DNA of 64,000 nt from Cristatella mucedo. Lineage: Eukaryota > Bryozoa > Phylactolaemata > Cristatellidae. Made by a program: the position numbers and the translations under genes. The DNA is taken from positions 2,540,501 through 2,604,500 of the forward strand of contig WPIO01000009.1 of NCBI GenBank assembly GCA_009760855.2, in the 5' to 3' direction. The stretch's first letter is position 1; every line of letters starts with the position of its first letter. The notes beneath the pieces were generated by a model. The model did not search any database. It worked only from the letters and a program-made list of their open reading frames with translations, and was not told the origin of the DNA. Below, piece after piece: positions 1 to 12,699 of this stretch.

Positions 1-84
1 AGGCATTCTCGCAAATGCGAGTGACGTATTGATGTAAGGTACTCTTTATATGAAATTAATTTCTGTCTAAGGAGAAAGTCCTTG

Positions 85-345
85 TCGTGGTGTGATATCT
101 CCGTCTCTAACTCCAGCGAAGCCATGAGGCAGCGGTTCTCAACCCGTGGGTTAAGACCCCCTTGAGGTTCGAATGACTCTTTCACAGGGGTCGCGGCCTA
201 AGTAGACCTTCGGAAACCACGCATTTCCACATTTCGCACGCAATAATTTTATGCTTGGAGGTCGCCACAACCTGAGGAACTGTATTACAGGGTCGCGGCG
301 TCAGATAGGACGAGATTCCTTAGAAAGACCCAACTTATGCAGCTA
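85..345 (+). repeat. Dispersed repeat C, copy 1, split by the SPIN-type MITE
   Basis: TATCTCCGTCTCTAACTCCA, then an AAGCCATGAGG stretch before the MITE and AAAGACCC after it, correspond to the repeat seen at 22,262 and 57,838 (TATCTCCGTCTGTAACTCCA ... AAAGACC). Confidence 0.45.
130..323 (+). mobile_element. hAT-superfamily MITE of SPIN type
   Basis: It starts CAGCGGTTCTCAACC, continues with TCTTTCACAGGGGTCGC, CCTAAG and CGGAAA, and has TAATTTTATGCTTGGAGGTC and GAGGAACTGTATTACAGGGT near the right end. From memory this order of motifs matches the short non-autonomous SPIN (Space Invaders) hAT elements, which are known for horizontal transfer among tetrapods and into some invertebrates. The right terminal repeat is decayed (GAGATTCC instead of a clean copy of the left end), and the 8-bp target duplication is no longer obvious. 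The flanks read as one interrupted copy of dispersed repeat C. Confidence 0.7.
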
Positions 346-1300
346 CGGCACGGGGTTGCCGCAAACAAGCTGACAAGTGACAGGCTGACAGGCGTGTTCA
401 GAAAGAAGCGAGGCTAATCGAAAATAATATCGCCTAGTAGAAGCAATAATGCCGCCTCGTAGAAAGAGGGCTGCTGCGGCGGCGACGACGACGCGCGAGT
501 CCTGGACCAGCGGCCAGCGATACGGATCACCATCGAGTTGACAGAGCAGGATGCCAAAAATTAGCTTCACATGAAACTTTCTCTCTAAAAACCGATGACT
601 CCGGCGATGTGACTGAATATTTTTGCAATAGATAGGACATCGTTTTCAAACGTTTTTATGAGGTACATGAGCTATTATTGGCATGATAGCGTTTCGAGTT
701 TCGTGAATAAGACTTTATAAAGGTATTGCGAAATAATGCACCTTCTCTTTCTTTGTCAACTGTCAAAGCGAGCCCCTTTTCTGCGCGTCGGGGTGCGATA
801 AATCCTAATAAATCCTAATAGATAAAGTGCCCCTGAAAGAGACTTACTTCTCCGGGTGCGCTATGTACACGTTCATTTTTGTTATTATACGAGTTATTCG
901 AAATTCACTCCTAAGATAATTCTGCAAAATCAGCTAATTAGCTGCATGCTGTGCGACCTTCACTTATCACTATTTTGGGAAATGTGCAGCTTGCTTTGCA
1001 AGCCCACCGGCATACCGGAACTGTAGTGAGGAGCGTCTTATAAGTAGTAGAAGAACTGACGTGCCGCATAATTGCAAAGCACAGCCAGTCGCTAAGCGAG
1101 AATCGGTGTATTAGTCACAACCCGTACACGACGCATCCCCTTCCTCGGGAAAAATGGCTGCGGGGCGCTCAGGCAACGTCCATGCAAGGAAAATGCACCC
1201 ACCGACTGCTGCGAAACGGCAGCGTGCTAAATAAGCCCACAGTGACTGCCGGGATATTATGCACAGCTCCTGAATCACAATGGCTAGGAACCGGTTGTGT
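346..1300. other. No recognised gene
   Basis: Unique-looking sequence of mixed composition. Open frames are short and have no recognisable domain. A TATAAAGG near 714 has no initiator at the right distance. Confidence 0.5.
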
Positions 1301-1324
1301 GATTGTCTATCTGCGGCTAACTGG

Positions 1325-1357
1325 TATAAAAGCCAAAGTCATTCTAATTGCCGTGCA
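1325..1357 (+). promoter_or_regulatory. Orphan TATA/initiator promoter-like site
   Basis: GGTATAAAAGCC with the first T at 1325, and GCAGTG with a candidate +1 A at 1357, the same 32-bp spacing as gene B. No convincing coding exon follows. The first ATG (1498) opens a 108-codon frame without signal peptide or known domain. AATAAA occurs at 2722-2727. Confidence 0.3.
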
Positions 1358-3400
1358 GTGGAACTTATTTGAACTCTAGGCACCGAGCCAGCACCAGCAG
1401 CTGCACCCGAGGCCCCGAGCTGCGGCAGCGGCTCGCGCTGTGCGCTCGCTGTGTGCTCTGGGCTCCGCACGCGAGCTGCTGCACTACGCAACGGCTGATG
1501 CTGGACGCCTACCAGCCTTCCGTCGATCGACTTCAAATAGACGGTTCCTACGCTGCAGAATTCAGACTTTTTATCTCGAGATATCGGCGCACTCCTCTTG
1601 GCTACCGCGTCCCCTACTATTGGCATACTTGCGTGCTTCGGCGCTCAACCAGCAAGTGGCTAATTATGGCGGTTCAAAGATTCAGTGCTTCGCCTTCGTG
1701 TTTGCATGAACTAGCGCCGTTTCGTGTGCTGCGCTTGCGGCCTAGTTTCGTCCTGAAGCCGATAGAGCCGCAATTTTTAATGGCTGCTCTTGGAAGCCTG
1801 GATCGATGGATGCTTGCTTGCTAAGTTGGCTTGTCACTACTGCTCGCTCGTTCGGCTGCTGGACGTGAGCCTCTACGAAACTGCCGGCGGTAGGTGGAGC
1901 CGGCCAGCGGCACAGAGCCTACTTGCTGCTGCGAATGATCCATTAGCACGCCATTTCGCATATCACTATCGTCTATTCTTTCTCAAGCCTGAAGACCACT
2001 GCCTGCTCTCAGTTCACCCGGGTTTGTAAAGTAGAGGTTCGCCGATTTGGCGGCCTCATTTACTCGGCGCGGCACGAAGAGGCGACGCAGCAGCGGCTAA
2101 CACTTCCTTTCGCTAGTAGTGCGCAGCGGAGAATTGCCGACTTCAGAGCTCGAATCCGCGTCCTGACTCGGACGAGGTGCGAGCGCCGCGCGCGCGCAGG
2201 TCACGGCTAGCTGCCGACTCGAGGTCACACGAGCGACGCGTGCAGACGACGTCCGGAGGCCAGCAGCTCACTCGACGCTAGCAGAGTAGATAGAACGCCA
2301 CTGGGCTCAGAAGCCGCCGACTGCACGAGAACGGGCTCGAACTGCAAAAACGAAGGATACAGCGCACTGCTCGGCCAATATGAGCTTTGAGCACGGTGGC
2401 CGCCGAATTTCAATTGGCGACTGCTCGTGACCCTAACCACGATAGGTAGAGATATGTAAATATCGCGCGATATCTCGTTAAGCCGCCAGATTTCCGCACG
2501 GCATGCGACCTGGCAGGGAACGGCCGCGGGGGCCAGATTCAGCAGATATTCCGCGGCGTCTGCAACTCGCTAAGCTGAGCGGTTACCGGTTTTGCTTCGT
2601 ACAGTCGAAGGCAGCGAAATCGCGGCGTCATCACTCGACGGCAGCGGCGGCGGCAGCTCCTTTGGCGGCGGAGCACTCTATCCGGTCGAGCTTTCGATTC
2701 GTTCTGCCAAGCGATAAAACCAATAAACTACATTCTGCTCGCGTTTGAGGTTTGTATCTCTCACTCTGCACGCGGAAAGATTTTTTAACATTACAAATGT
2801 GCTAGAAAAAGGAAGGGGCTATAAAAAATAGGGGGGCGGCAAGGAGCCTTTTGTCGTCGGCGATTGGCGACCCCAGCTGCTTTCGGTCGCGTGCTAGCCG
2901 CGCCAGCAGCGTGATCTCGTAGAAAGTCTGTTTAATCGATATTCTTACCTCGGTGGATACTTACATCCGCATGAGTTCGGGGGCTGTCGCCGACCCTCGC
3001 GCACCTGAGCTCTCACGCGACGCACGAAGCTGGGGACTTTCGTGGTTCAATCGGTGAAGCAGCTTCGTCTTAGGTCAACTGTAGAGGCGGTACTTGGAGA
3101 GCGGATTAAAGATCTTGCTTCCACAGCCCCTGAAGCTGAGCTCTTATGCAGTGCCTGCACAGAAGTTTTATCTCAACAGGTCCAAGATTATGTAACTCGC
3201 TTCCACTATTCCTTCGCAATGACATCTGCTCTTCTGCTGCCGGCTGTTTCGCATCCCCTCCAAGTCATGAGCTGCGACTACCGTACTACGTACTACGTTA
3301 ACTGCCCTCCTTACTCAACTATGCTTTTCACTTTCTCTTTTTGCGCCAGATTGTCTGTTAGCTAACGAATGCATTCTTACCTCCTAACATAGAGAGCTCT
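1358..3400. other. GC-rich stretch with no firm gene, then 5'-LINE-like sequence
   Basis: 1,380-2,700 is CpG-rich with chance open frames on both strands and an AATAAA at 2,722. From about 3,040 to 3,360 the sequence resembles 40,600-40,890 (shared words include TTCCACTATT and CAATGACATCT), so it is repetitive and may belong to the 5' end of the LINE that follows. Confidence 0.4.
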
Positions 3401-6400
3401 CACGAGCGTTCGTGTTCGTTGCAGAATTCTTCCGAAAACCGAGGTTCATGCGAACATCGTATACGGAAACGATACAGCTAAGACCTATTTAAAGTTACTC
3501 TTACTGTCATTTGACCGTAGCGCGTAAGAAATTACGTGCCTATGGATATCTAAGCGCTTATCGCTTCGGGCTGCTGGGTCTCCCACGCCGGCGGCTGCCT
3601 TAGCTCCGCCGGCGGCTAGTAACCTGCATATTAGCTATGATTGTCAGCAGCTGTTATCGCTTCGTCATCGTTGATCAAATGCATTCCTAGATATTAATGC
3701 TGTTGCTAAGATTCGTGAACTATGCATTAACAAAAGAAAAGCACCCGGAACCGGCAGTTCAGACCCCGCGAGCCGAGTACCCGCTCGTTTGGTATTCCTA
3801 GCATTGTCTCGAACCACTCAGCACGCTCCCCCACATGCGTCTCTGTGAATCTCTCTAACTTAGTGGTCATCAGGTCTGTTATAACTCCATCGGCCAGACT
3901 TAACGCTTGCCTTAGGAATCCTCGCTCAATGTGCAATAAACATCTGGTAATAAGTGACCTTATTTCTGAAAATGGTATCGACCTACTCGCCCAAACTGAA
4001 ACTTGGCTAAAATCGATAAACTGCCCGACAAGTAAAGGCGCCACCCTAGCTGCTTTCTCATTCTGTCACACCCCTAGATCAATAAAACTGGAGGTGGAGT
4101 TGCTGTTATCGTGCGCTCGAAATTCAACTTCAAGCCATTTGCAGTACCCTCGAAGCAGTCTTTTGAATCAATTGTCTTGGTCTCACCCGAAAACAAGCTA
4201 TGATATTGGCAGTAGTCTATCGCCCACCAGGTACCAAATCCTCCTTTATCTCAGATTTATCCGATCTCATTTCGATTCTGTGTGCAAGAAATCGATCCTT
4301 CCTCGTTATGGGTGATTTCAACATTCACTTTGATAACATATCTGACGCCTTCAGCACTGAATTTCGTGCATTGACTGACTCATTGTCTCTTATGGCTCAT
4401 GTGCATGGCCCTACTCACATGAAGGGTCACACACTTGACCAGATTTTCTCCTACAACTGCACTTTGTCATCACCAATTATTACAAAATCCTGCTTATCTG
4501 ACCACATGCAGATCTCATTCAATCTACAGTGTGTGCCCACATCCTCCTCTAAAATAACCTGTGAATCACGAAACCTCAAGAACCTTTACATCGATGCTGT
4601 CCGTGCGAGAATATCTGCTTTGCCTCTGCTGCTCAGTCCTCCCTCCGATGCACATCTGACTAAGCCCACTGTGTGCCCTCGCCCAGACGGCCCATGGTTT
4701 ACCACAGACATTAAACTTGCCAGGTCTTCTAAGGGCAAGCTTGAAAAAGCATACAAAAGATCTGGACTGACGACAGACATCGACAGGTATATGAAGACTA
4801 CTGTAGGTCATACCAATCGATCCTAGCAAAGGCCAAGTCTAGCTTCTATGAAAAAATTGTTGAATCACAGATGCACAATCCAAAAGTGCTGATGTCGACA
4901 AAAAACCATCTCCTCAACCGTTCCCAGATTAGCTCCTTACCTGTTGATCCTTGTGATGATCTAGCCGACCCCTTCTCTCGATTCTTTGTGCAGAAGATAG
5001 ACGAGATCAGGGAGTCAATCCCTGCGATGACAACATCCCCCTAGAATAATGTTCCCTAATTCCTGGATGCACCTCGATGTCTTCATTTAAGCAGGTAACT
5101 AGTGCTCTCGTCCTGAAGTTCATATCCCAATCAAAGAAGACAACAAGTCCTCTGGACCCTATTCACACTGTCCTGCTCCTACGTTGCATTGATCTGCTGC
5201 TGCCATGCATAACTAACATAATTAATATGTCATTAGCCTCAGGTCATGTCCCAGCACCTTTCAAAAAAGCTGTAGTCAGGCCACTTCTCAAGAAAGTGAC
5301 ATTAGACCAAGAGAACTTGAGCAACTACCGCCCAGTCTCATTTCTACCATTTCTATCAAAGATACTGGAACGGGTCGTGGCAGACCAGCTGAACTCATAT
5401 CTTGAAACTTCAAACCTTGCTAGTAAGTTTCAGTCTGGCGTTAGAGCTAACCACTCCACAGAGTCAGCATTGCTTAGGGGTGTACAATGACCTACTTAGG
5501 AATGCAGACATATGTAGAGTATCTCTACTTGTTTTGCTCGATCTTTCGGCAGCTTTTGATACTATCGATCACCAAGTTCTTCTAGAGTGCCTCTCATCTC
5601 GCCAGGGCATCATTGGCACTGCTCTGCAATGGTTCAGGTCCTATCTCAGTGGCATACTCCAGAGTATTGACGTGAATGGACGAAGATTATCCGAAGTACC
5701 TCTGAAATATGGGGTAGCTCAGGGCTCCGTGCTAGGTCCGGTTCTTTTCATGGTTTATACTCTCCCTCTTGCTGATGTAATTGCCAAGCACAATCCAGGC
5801 TTTCACTTCTATGCGAATGGCACTCAGTTGCACCTTTGCTTTGATCTCTCCCAGCCTTCGAGCACCTCGAATTCTCTCTACTCTCTTGCTGCATGTATTG
5901 ATGACATCCGCACATGGATGACAGCAAATTTTCTAAAACTAAACAATGATAAAACTAACTTACCGGTTACGGGCAAACCCAGTGTGATTCAGAAATTAGA
6001 AAGGCTAGAGCTCAAAATCGACTCTGCCAGCACATCTGTTGAATGTGCAAGAAGTCTGGGTGTCATGTTCCAAACTGACCTTTAGCTAGACGACCATATC
6101 AGCTCTACAATAAAGTCCTTTTACTATCAGCTACATAACATTGCTAGGATTCGGGCTTGTTCAGATAGTGATACCACATCTAAAATGGTCCTTGCATTTG
6201 TGACATCCCGTCTTGACTTCTGTAACTCACTGCTTACTGGCCTACCGCCATGTGCAATCAGGCGATTACAGCTGGTGCAAAACTCTGCTGCTAGGCTTGT
6301 CTGTCGTGAGCGTCAGAGTTGCCACATCACACCACTTCTCGCCGACCTGCACTGGCTACCAGTCAAGCAACGGATCGACTTCAAGGTTTTGTCGCTCAGT

Positions 6401-6900
6401 TTTAGGTCACTTCATTCTTTGGCTCAGCCTATCTCTCAGATCTACTCCTCCACCAGGCCAAGCTTCGTACCACCCGCTTTGTCGAAATCAAACTGTTTAC
6501 CAATACCTTGTACAAACCTCAAATCCTTTGGAGACCGTGCATTTAGTTCGTATGCTCCCAAAGCCTGGAACTCCCTCCCGATTTGCGTGAGAACATCCCC
6601 TGACTTTACCACATTTAAAAAGAACTTAAAAACACGCCTATTTGGGACAGCATTTAGTGGGTCTCTTTGATTCGTCCTTGATGTGCTTATGCATGGTGAC
6701 ACTGTGCTAGCTGCCACTAACCACATTTGCATGCTGACCCTGTGCATGTCACCCATAACCATGTTACTCATGTTTATCAAGCATGATATTACTCACTATA
6801 CAATCGCGCTCCCCTTTGCAGCAACTTTGAAGTGCCTAGAAAGAGATTGAGTTCTATGAGGGCGTTTTATCAAGTGCATTATTTATTATTATTGTTATAA
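3400..6900 (+). mobile_element. L2/CR1-type LINE, long broken copy
   Basis: Homologous to the minus-strand copy at 33.7-38.06 kb from its 5' region onward. Endonuclease remains appear around 3,845-4,830 (LNACLRNPRSM, DLLAQTETWL, VVYRPPG, VMGDFNIHFDN, LSDHMQISF). Reverse transcriptase runs from about 4,830 to 6,670 (NYRPVSFLPFLSKILERVV, DLSAAFDTIDH, GSVLGPVLF). The catalytic FYADD box is mutated to FYANG. The C-terminal part ends at a stop near 6,670. The 3' end is AAGTGCCTAGAAAGAG, a GGGCG stem and a TTATTATTATTG tail at about 6,900. Frameshifts near 4,200, 4,830 and 5,480 and stops at 5,043 and about 6,085 make it inactive. Confidence 0.9.
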
Positions 6901-6929
6901 TGAAAGCTGCTTAGGTTTTGAGTGGGCTA

Positions 6930-7005
6930 CACAAAACTCTCCTGCGTACGCCCACTTAGTCTTTGTGGATTCGTCAAGTTCCAGACAGAGCTGCATTACA
7001 ATACC
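6930..7005 (-). repeat. Dispersed repeat C, copy 2
   Basis: On the minus strand this reads TTGTAATGCAGCTCTGTCTG, then CCACAAAGACTAAGTGGGC and CGCAGGAGAGTTTTGTGTAG, matching the order of motifs in the copies at 22,262, 45,655 and 57,838. Confidence 0.5.
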
Positions 7006-8530
7006 GCATGCAGTTCCGGTTCAGGTAACGCAGACAAATCTAAACACACTGCTCGCAGGCGAGTCAGCAACATGGAGATGGCCTGTGTGGATGCGTGTCA
7101 ACGAAATCCGCATCCTCTGACACTGCAGGTGCTACTGGTGACGGAGATGCCGACGCCTTGACTGACGCAGCCACCGCTTGTGCGCCCCAGATATAAGCTG
7201 TAACCGAGGCTTTGCAGACGCGACCATTGCAGAGAGTGAGGTTCTTCAGCTGCAGCAACGACCATCTAACAACCACGAGGCCAAGCATCACGTGCCTCCG
7301 AGAATGGTGAAAGCGCACTTGCTAAGGAAGACAGCTTCTCTGACAGGATTGTTGCTGTTTTTAGCGGCGCCTCCTCATGACAAACAATTGAGTAGTCCGC
7401 TACTCTTGATATAAATCCTTTGCGCTTTTTGTTACGTAATTTTGACCAGCGTGGCCCAGCTGTGCAGTTTTCGCAGTTCGCTTTATAGATTGACCGAAAG
7501 ACCAGCAGCTCCAACTGAAACTGAATTAAGAGGCATGTCGCTTGCCTTCAAGTCGCGTGTCTTTCGGAATGTCACCAGCACTTAGCCTCACTTACGTTTG
7601 TCTGTCGGAGAACGCAAGCGTTCAATGCCGCGCGTCTTCTAGCAGTAAACAGCTGACCGCTAGACATATCGGCTATTACGGGCCCCCGGACCCTAGGGAG
7701 GTTAATGTGCCGCGAGGTTAATGTGCGCGAAACTGAACTGAGGTTTCCCCCTTAATGCCTAAAGCACAACTAATCGATAAGTGACGTTCAACAATAAACA
7801 TAACTGAGCTAACACGTGCAAGGCAGATGGCTGTTAACCGTAGCCACATGCGTAGCAAGGATTAAGCCGAGGGTGACCTTGCCATTCCTCGACCTAGCCG
7901 GGGGCGGCGTAGAGAAAGACATCTGAAAGGCGCGACGACGGGTAACGCCGCCGTTCGCGTAAAGACACCTTGCTAACGTAGCGCAAGCATTACTGCCGGC
8001 GATTCTACGTCACAATAAATCTTATCGGTAGCTGCAAAATACATGCGTTGAGAGATTTCAACTTATCTGATATCTACGGATTCCTATTACGAAGACGGAT
8101 TGTCAGCGGAACGGTGTCGTATTCAGAGGCGATCTGAAAGATGTATTAAAACGAGGCACGATTGTGTCCATACAATTTCGTACACGCACGTGCGGACGGC
8201 GGGACTTACGAAATTCTTTGCCGAGCGTGTCTCGTTTCGTACTTTTGACATGCGTGAATTCAGAGCTTCGTTCCGTCTCTTCAGGTACAAAGAGGCAGGG
8301 CCCCAAAGATTTTTGCAGGCAGCATGCTAGGGCCACCAGTTTTCCATGTTGGGCGCCACAAGAGCCGCGTGTAATGAAAAGCCAAAGCGCTCTGTCAATC
8401 ACAGTGTTCATTCGGCTTCACGGGCTGCGGCTCGAATGGAAGTAGGACACTATTTTGTCGACGGCGACGTTCAGAATGCATAGGAATAGTGGGGCTTGGC
8501 ATCTTGGGCGGCCCGCTATTGGCGAGCGTA
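7006..8530. other. No recognised gene
   Basis: Mixed-composition DNA with only short open frames lacking recognisable domains. There is no convincing TATA/initiator pair and no splice-flanked signal exon. The first inverted-repeat arm starts at its right edge. Confidence 0.5.
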
Positions 8531-10797
8531 GTACAAGATTTGAAATCTTCGAGGTCCAGGACTGTTTAAGTTCAAGGCAAGACACTAACAGTGAGTTACA
8601 TGTGAGTCACATGGTAATGTGCCTATGCTAAACTACCAAAAAGCTTGTTCGAAACGTGCACAATAAGGAATACTTTATTACCCACAGTAACGAAGGCTGG
8701 TAGCGACAATGGCTCCTGTGCGGATATATATCATAGTAATATCTTCATTAAGTAGCCTGATCAGTATTGAATGTCAGTCACACGGACAATAGGAACAGAG
8801 CGTTTGGTAAGCTAACATAACGTTCTCTCTTACGGCGCTCCGATAGAGGCGGCGGAGGTAGGGATAACATGCAAAATCGAAGAGATGTATTCGGGCTATC
8901 TGCCGACTCGGCTATTAAATGTCCGAGGCTCGTGACTGCGCCGCCATCAGCCGAGCCAGCTTGTAGCGGCTTCGGTTTCAAAGAACGTTGCAGCGGGTCA
9001 TCGTAAATCACGTGTAAATCACACGTTTCAAAGTGATCAAAACGCATGCCTCGTGTCTAGGTGATCTATTGGAAATCCGCCGGCACCGCCCAAGTAATCC
9101 TGCACTATCACTGTCGTATCCAACCGCAGCTTTCAATTGCAATGAGGATGGCAGGCCGCGATGCATAATCCTCCGACACACAAGGCTAATCTGTCGCAAT
9201 TTTCCCACGTGGGCTAGCCTCGTCCAGGGCTCGCGTGTAGGCGGAGATAGAATCGCCATCGGCAGCGACGCTGGCCTACTCTCAGCCATTTAAGTTGCTA
9301 GCCCAGGGCATTCGGATGAGATCAGCACGTAAACTGTAATCAGAGGCCCGTATGTCTTTCCGTTAGACAGCAGCGGCATTGTATGACCAGTTCACACACA
9401 GCAATGACTCGGCGTTCGTGAGTCGCACTAGCTCTACCTCAGATGATTCGCTGGCTGGGCTGACTTCGTAAAATATCGCCGAGGGCACCCCAGGCATGAC
9501 GGCTGACGCCGCCGTACCGGTTGGAACTTGAAATCCGTATTTATACGTCGGGAGTTCAACTCCAAGGCAGCTGGAGGCTTGCGTAGTGGAGACATGACCT
9601 ATTATCTGATTCACGGACGCAACTACCGAGTAGGGCTGACGAGATGCTCACAGTCTTGCATAAATCCTATAAACGGAAGTAACGGCATATTTATTACTCA
9701 TCAAGGTGCTGCAAGACTGCTTGACTAATTAAAAATAATAATATTGACAACATATTTGTTATAGCGCCCTCGGAGAACTCAAATCTCTTTCTAGGCAATT
9801 TACATTTGCTGCAAATGATACACGACCGAGTGGTTACTTGTAGCATGCGAACTAAAGACAGCCATAACATGCTTTGGGTTGACAGGCACAGGGTCGGCCT
9901 ACCAATATGCTAAGTGGCAGCATGCACAGTGTCAGAAAGCGTAAGCATATGAAAAAATCAAATGGAACCATCAAATGCTGTGATAGATAGATGCATTTTA
10001 TTTTTTTCAATGTGATCAAGTCAGGGAATGTCGTGACGAAAGTTGGAAGTGAGTTCCAAGCTTTGGCAGCATATGAACTAAAGGCACGGTCTCCAAAGGA
10101 TTTGAGGTTCGTATGTGGTATGTTAGATTCCGAAAGTGACTGGTACAATGCTTAGCCTGGTAGGGGAGTATATCTAATAGGTAAGCTGGAGCCAAAGACT
10201 GAAGAGACCCAATAGTGAGTGACAGAACCTTGAAGTCGATGGGTTGCTTGACTGAGAGCCAGTGCAGGTCGGCCAGAAGTGGTGTGATGCGGCAAGTGCG
10301 ATGCTCACATCAGACAAGCCTAGCTGCAAAGTTTAATTTTTTACCAGCTGTAAGTGCCTGATGCACAGGCCGGTAGATAGACCGGCAAGCTGTGAGTTGC
10401 AGAACTCGAGATATGGGATACCACAAATGCATAGACAAAATTTTTTTGTGGTATCCCTGTCTAAGTAAGCCCGAATTTTAGCAATTTTCTCTAGCTTAAA
10501 GTAGGCAAACTTGACTGTGGAGCAGATATGTTCGTCTAATGAAAGGTCACTTTGGAACAGGAACCTAGATTTCATGCAAATTCAGCAAGAGATTAGCCGG
10601 GAGAGCCAGTTGGAAGCTTTAAAGTTTCCAATTAATGAATAACACGTGGTTTCCCCATAACTTGCAAGTTGGTTTTATCGTCATTCCATTTGAGAAAGTT
10701 TACTACCATCCACGTGCGGATCTCATCAATACATGCAACAAGGGCGTCGAGAGAATTCGACATGCTGGAGGGCTGGGATGGATCAAAGCAAAGGTAC
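8531..10797. repeat. Left arm of a 2.27-kb inverted repeat
   Basis: Position x here pairs with 39,495 minus x in the right arm. The outer 1.58 kb (8,531-10,113) matches almost perfectly: I count about five substitutions or one-base indels by eye. From 10,114 to 10,797 the match drops to roughly 90% with several indels. The outer part holds about 1.2 kb of non-coding DNA (8,531-9,737). The inner part is the 3' end of a minus-strand LINE. Confidence 0.93.
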
Positions 10798-12690
10798 AAC
10801 TGAGTATTGTATGCACAGAAGTGAAAGCCTAGATTGTGCCTGGCAATCACATCGACAAGAGGGTGGGTATAAACCATGAAAATAACAGAACCAAGGACAA
10901 AGCCTAGAGATACCCCATAGTTCGGAGGCTCCTTGCACGATCTTTGTCTATTCACATTAATAATCTGGAGTCTCCCAATAAGATGGGACCTGAACCATTT
11001 CAGCGCAGTGCCAGCGATGCCCAGATGATAGGCGCTCAAGAAGAACTTAGTGATTGATATTATAAAAAGCTGATGAAATATTTAGTAAAAACATGCAGAT
11101 GAACTGTATCTAAACCTACATTTCTATGTAGGTCATTAGACACCCGAAGCATAGCCTACTCTGTGCAGTGATTAGCTCTAAATCCAGACGGGAACTTACG
11201 ACTACTTCCACGTCTTTGATAGGAAAGGTAGAAAGAAGACTGAAGTTGCTCAAGCTCTCTTGGTCTAGTGCTACTTTCTTGATTAGTGGACAGACTACTA
11301 CAGCCTTTTTTGAAAGGTGCCAGGACATGACCTGAGGCTAATGACATATTTATGGCGTTAGTTATGCATGGAAGCAGCAGATCAATGCATCGTTGGAGCA
11401 TGACAGTCAGGTTTTTGTTCGTAGGAATAGTTGTCTTCTTTGATTGGAATACGAAATTTGCGACGAGGTCACTAGTTGCCTCCTTGAATGTAGACTGCAA
11501 GGTGCTGCATGGAATTGAGGGGCGGGATTCCAGGGGGATGCTGCCGTCCTAGCGATGGTCTCGCTGATCTTGTCTATCTCGTTGACAAAGAAGCTAGGGA
11601 AGTAATTATGCAATGGCATCGCCAGGATCGCTAGGCAAGGAGCGTGGTTAACCCGAGAGTGGTTAAGGATGCGGTTGATCGTCGATATCAGCATTTTTGG
11701 ATTGTGCACCTGTGGTTCAACGATTTTTGAAGAGTAGCTAGACTTGTCCATTTCTTTGATCGATTGGTATGATCTACAGTAGTCCTCGTATCACTGCCGA
11801 TGGACAGTCAGTCCGATCTTTCTATGCTTCATTCAAGCTTGTGCTTAATAGACCCAGCTAGTTTAATGTCTGTGGTAAACCGTATGCCGACTGGGCGAGG
11901 GCGCACGGTGCGCTTAGTCAGAGGTGCCAACTCGTCGAGCATGTCGGTTAGTGTCGAGTTATAGCAACCTAATAATGATGACAGGTCGGAAGGGGATTGA
12001 GTAGCAGAGGCAAAGCAGGTATTCTCGCACAGACAGCATCGATGTCAAGGGTCTTGAGGATTCGCGATTTACAGTTGATTTCAGATAACGGACACACACT
12101 GTTGACTGAATGAGATCTGCATGCGCTCAGATAAGCAGAATTCGGTAGTAATTGGCTATGATAACGTGAAGTTGTAGGAGAGAATTTGGTAGAGTGTGTG
12201 ACCCTTGATGTGAGTAGGACCATGCACATGAGCCACAAGAGATAATGAGTCAGTCAGTGCACGAAATTTGGAGCTGAAGGCGTTACATAAGTTATCAAAA
12301 TGAAATTTGAAATCACCCATACGCAGAAGGATTGGTTTCTTGCGCACCAAATCGAAATGAGATAAGAGAAATCCGAGATAAAGGAGGACGAGGTAGATGG
12401 CGGAAGATGGACTACTGCTACCATTGGTAGCTTGTTGTCGGATGAACTCAAGAGAGTAGATTCGAAAGAGTGCTTGGAAGGTACTAGAAATGGCTTGAAA
12501 TTTAAGGGCGAGCGTGTAGTAATAGTGACTCCACCTCCCGTTTTGACTGATTTAGGAGTGTAAAAGAAGGAAAAGCCTGTCATGGTTGCGTCGTTAATGG
12601 TAGGACAGTTTACCGACTTTAGCTAGATTTTGGTTAAGGCGAGCAGGTCGAGGCCTTTTTTGAAATAAGGTTAATTATTTTACCTGAGAA
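9738..12690 (-). mobile_element. L2/CR1-type LINE, 5'-truncated broken copy
   Basis: The 3' end is at 9,738 (ATT-rich tail). Reverse transcriptase remains run to about 11,750 and endonuclease to about 12,690. Visible pieces include TALKWFRSHLIGRLQIINVN, GSVIFMVYTHPLVDVIARHN, KTTIPTNKNLTVMLQRCIDL and, in the endonuclease, GGGVTITTRSPLNF. The catalytic box reads FCAYN instead of FYADD. Many stops and shifts. Its 3' 1.06 kb is part of the left inverted-repeat arm. Confidence 0.88.
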
Positions 12691-12699
12691 GGTTTAACC

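Noticed and set aside
9363-9614. 83-codon frame conserved in both inverted-repeat arms
   Set aside because: All six frames are conserved there because the DNA itself is 99% identical; the neighbouring 86- and 93-codon frames overlap on opposite strands. No codon-level evidence.
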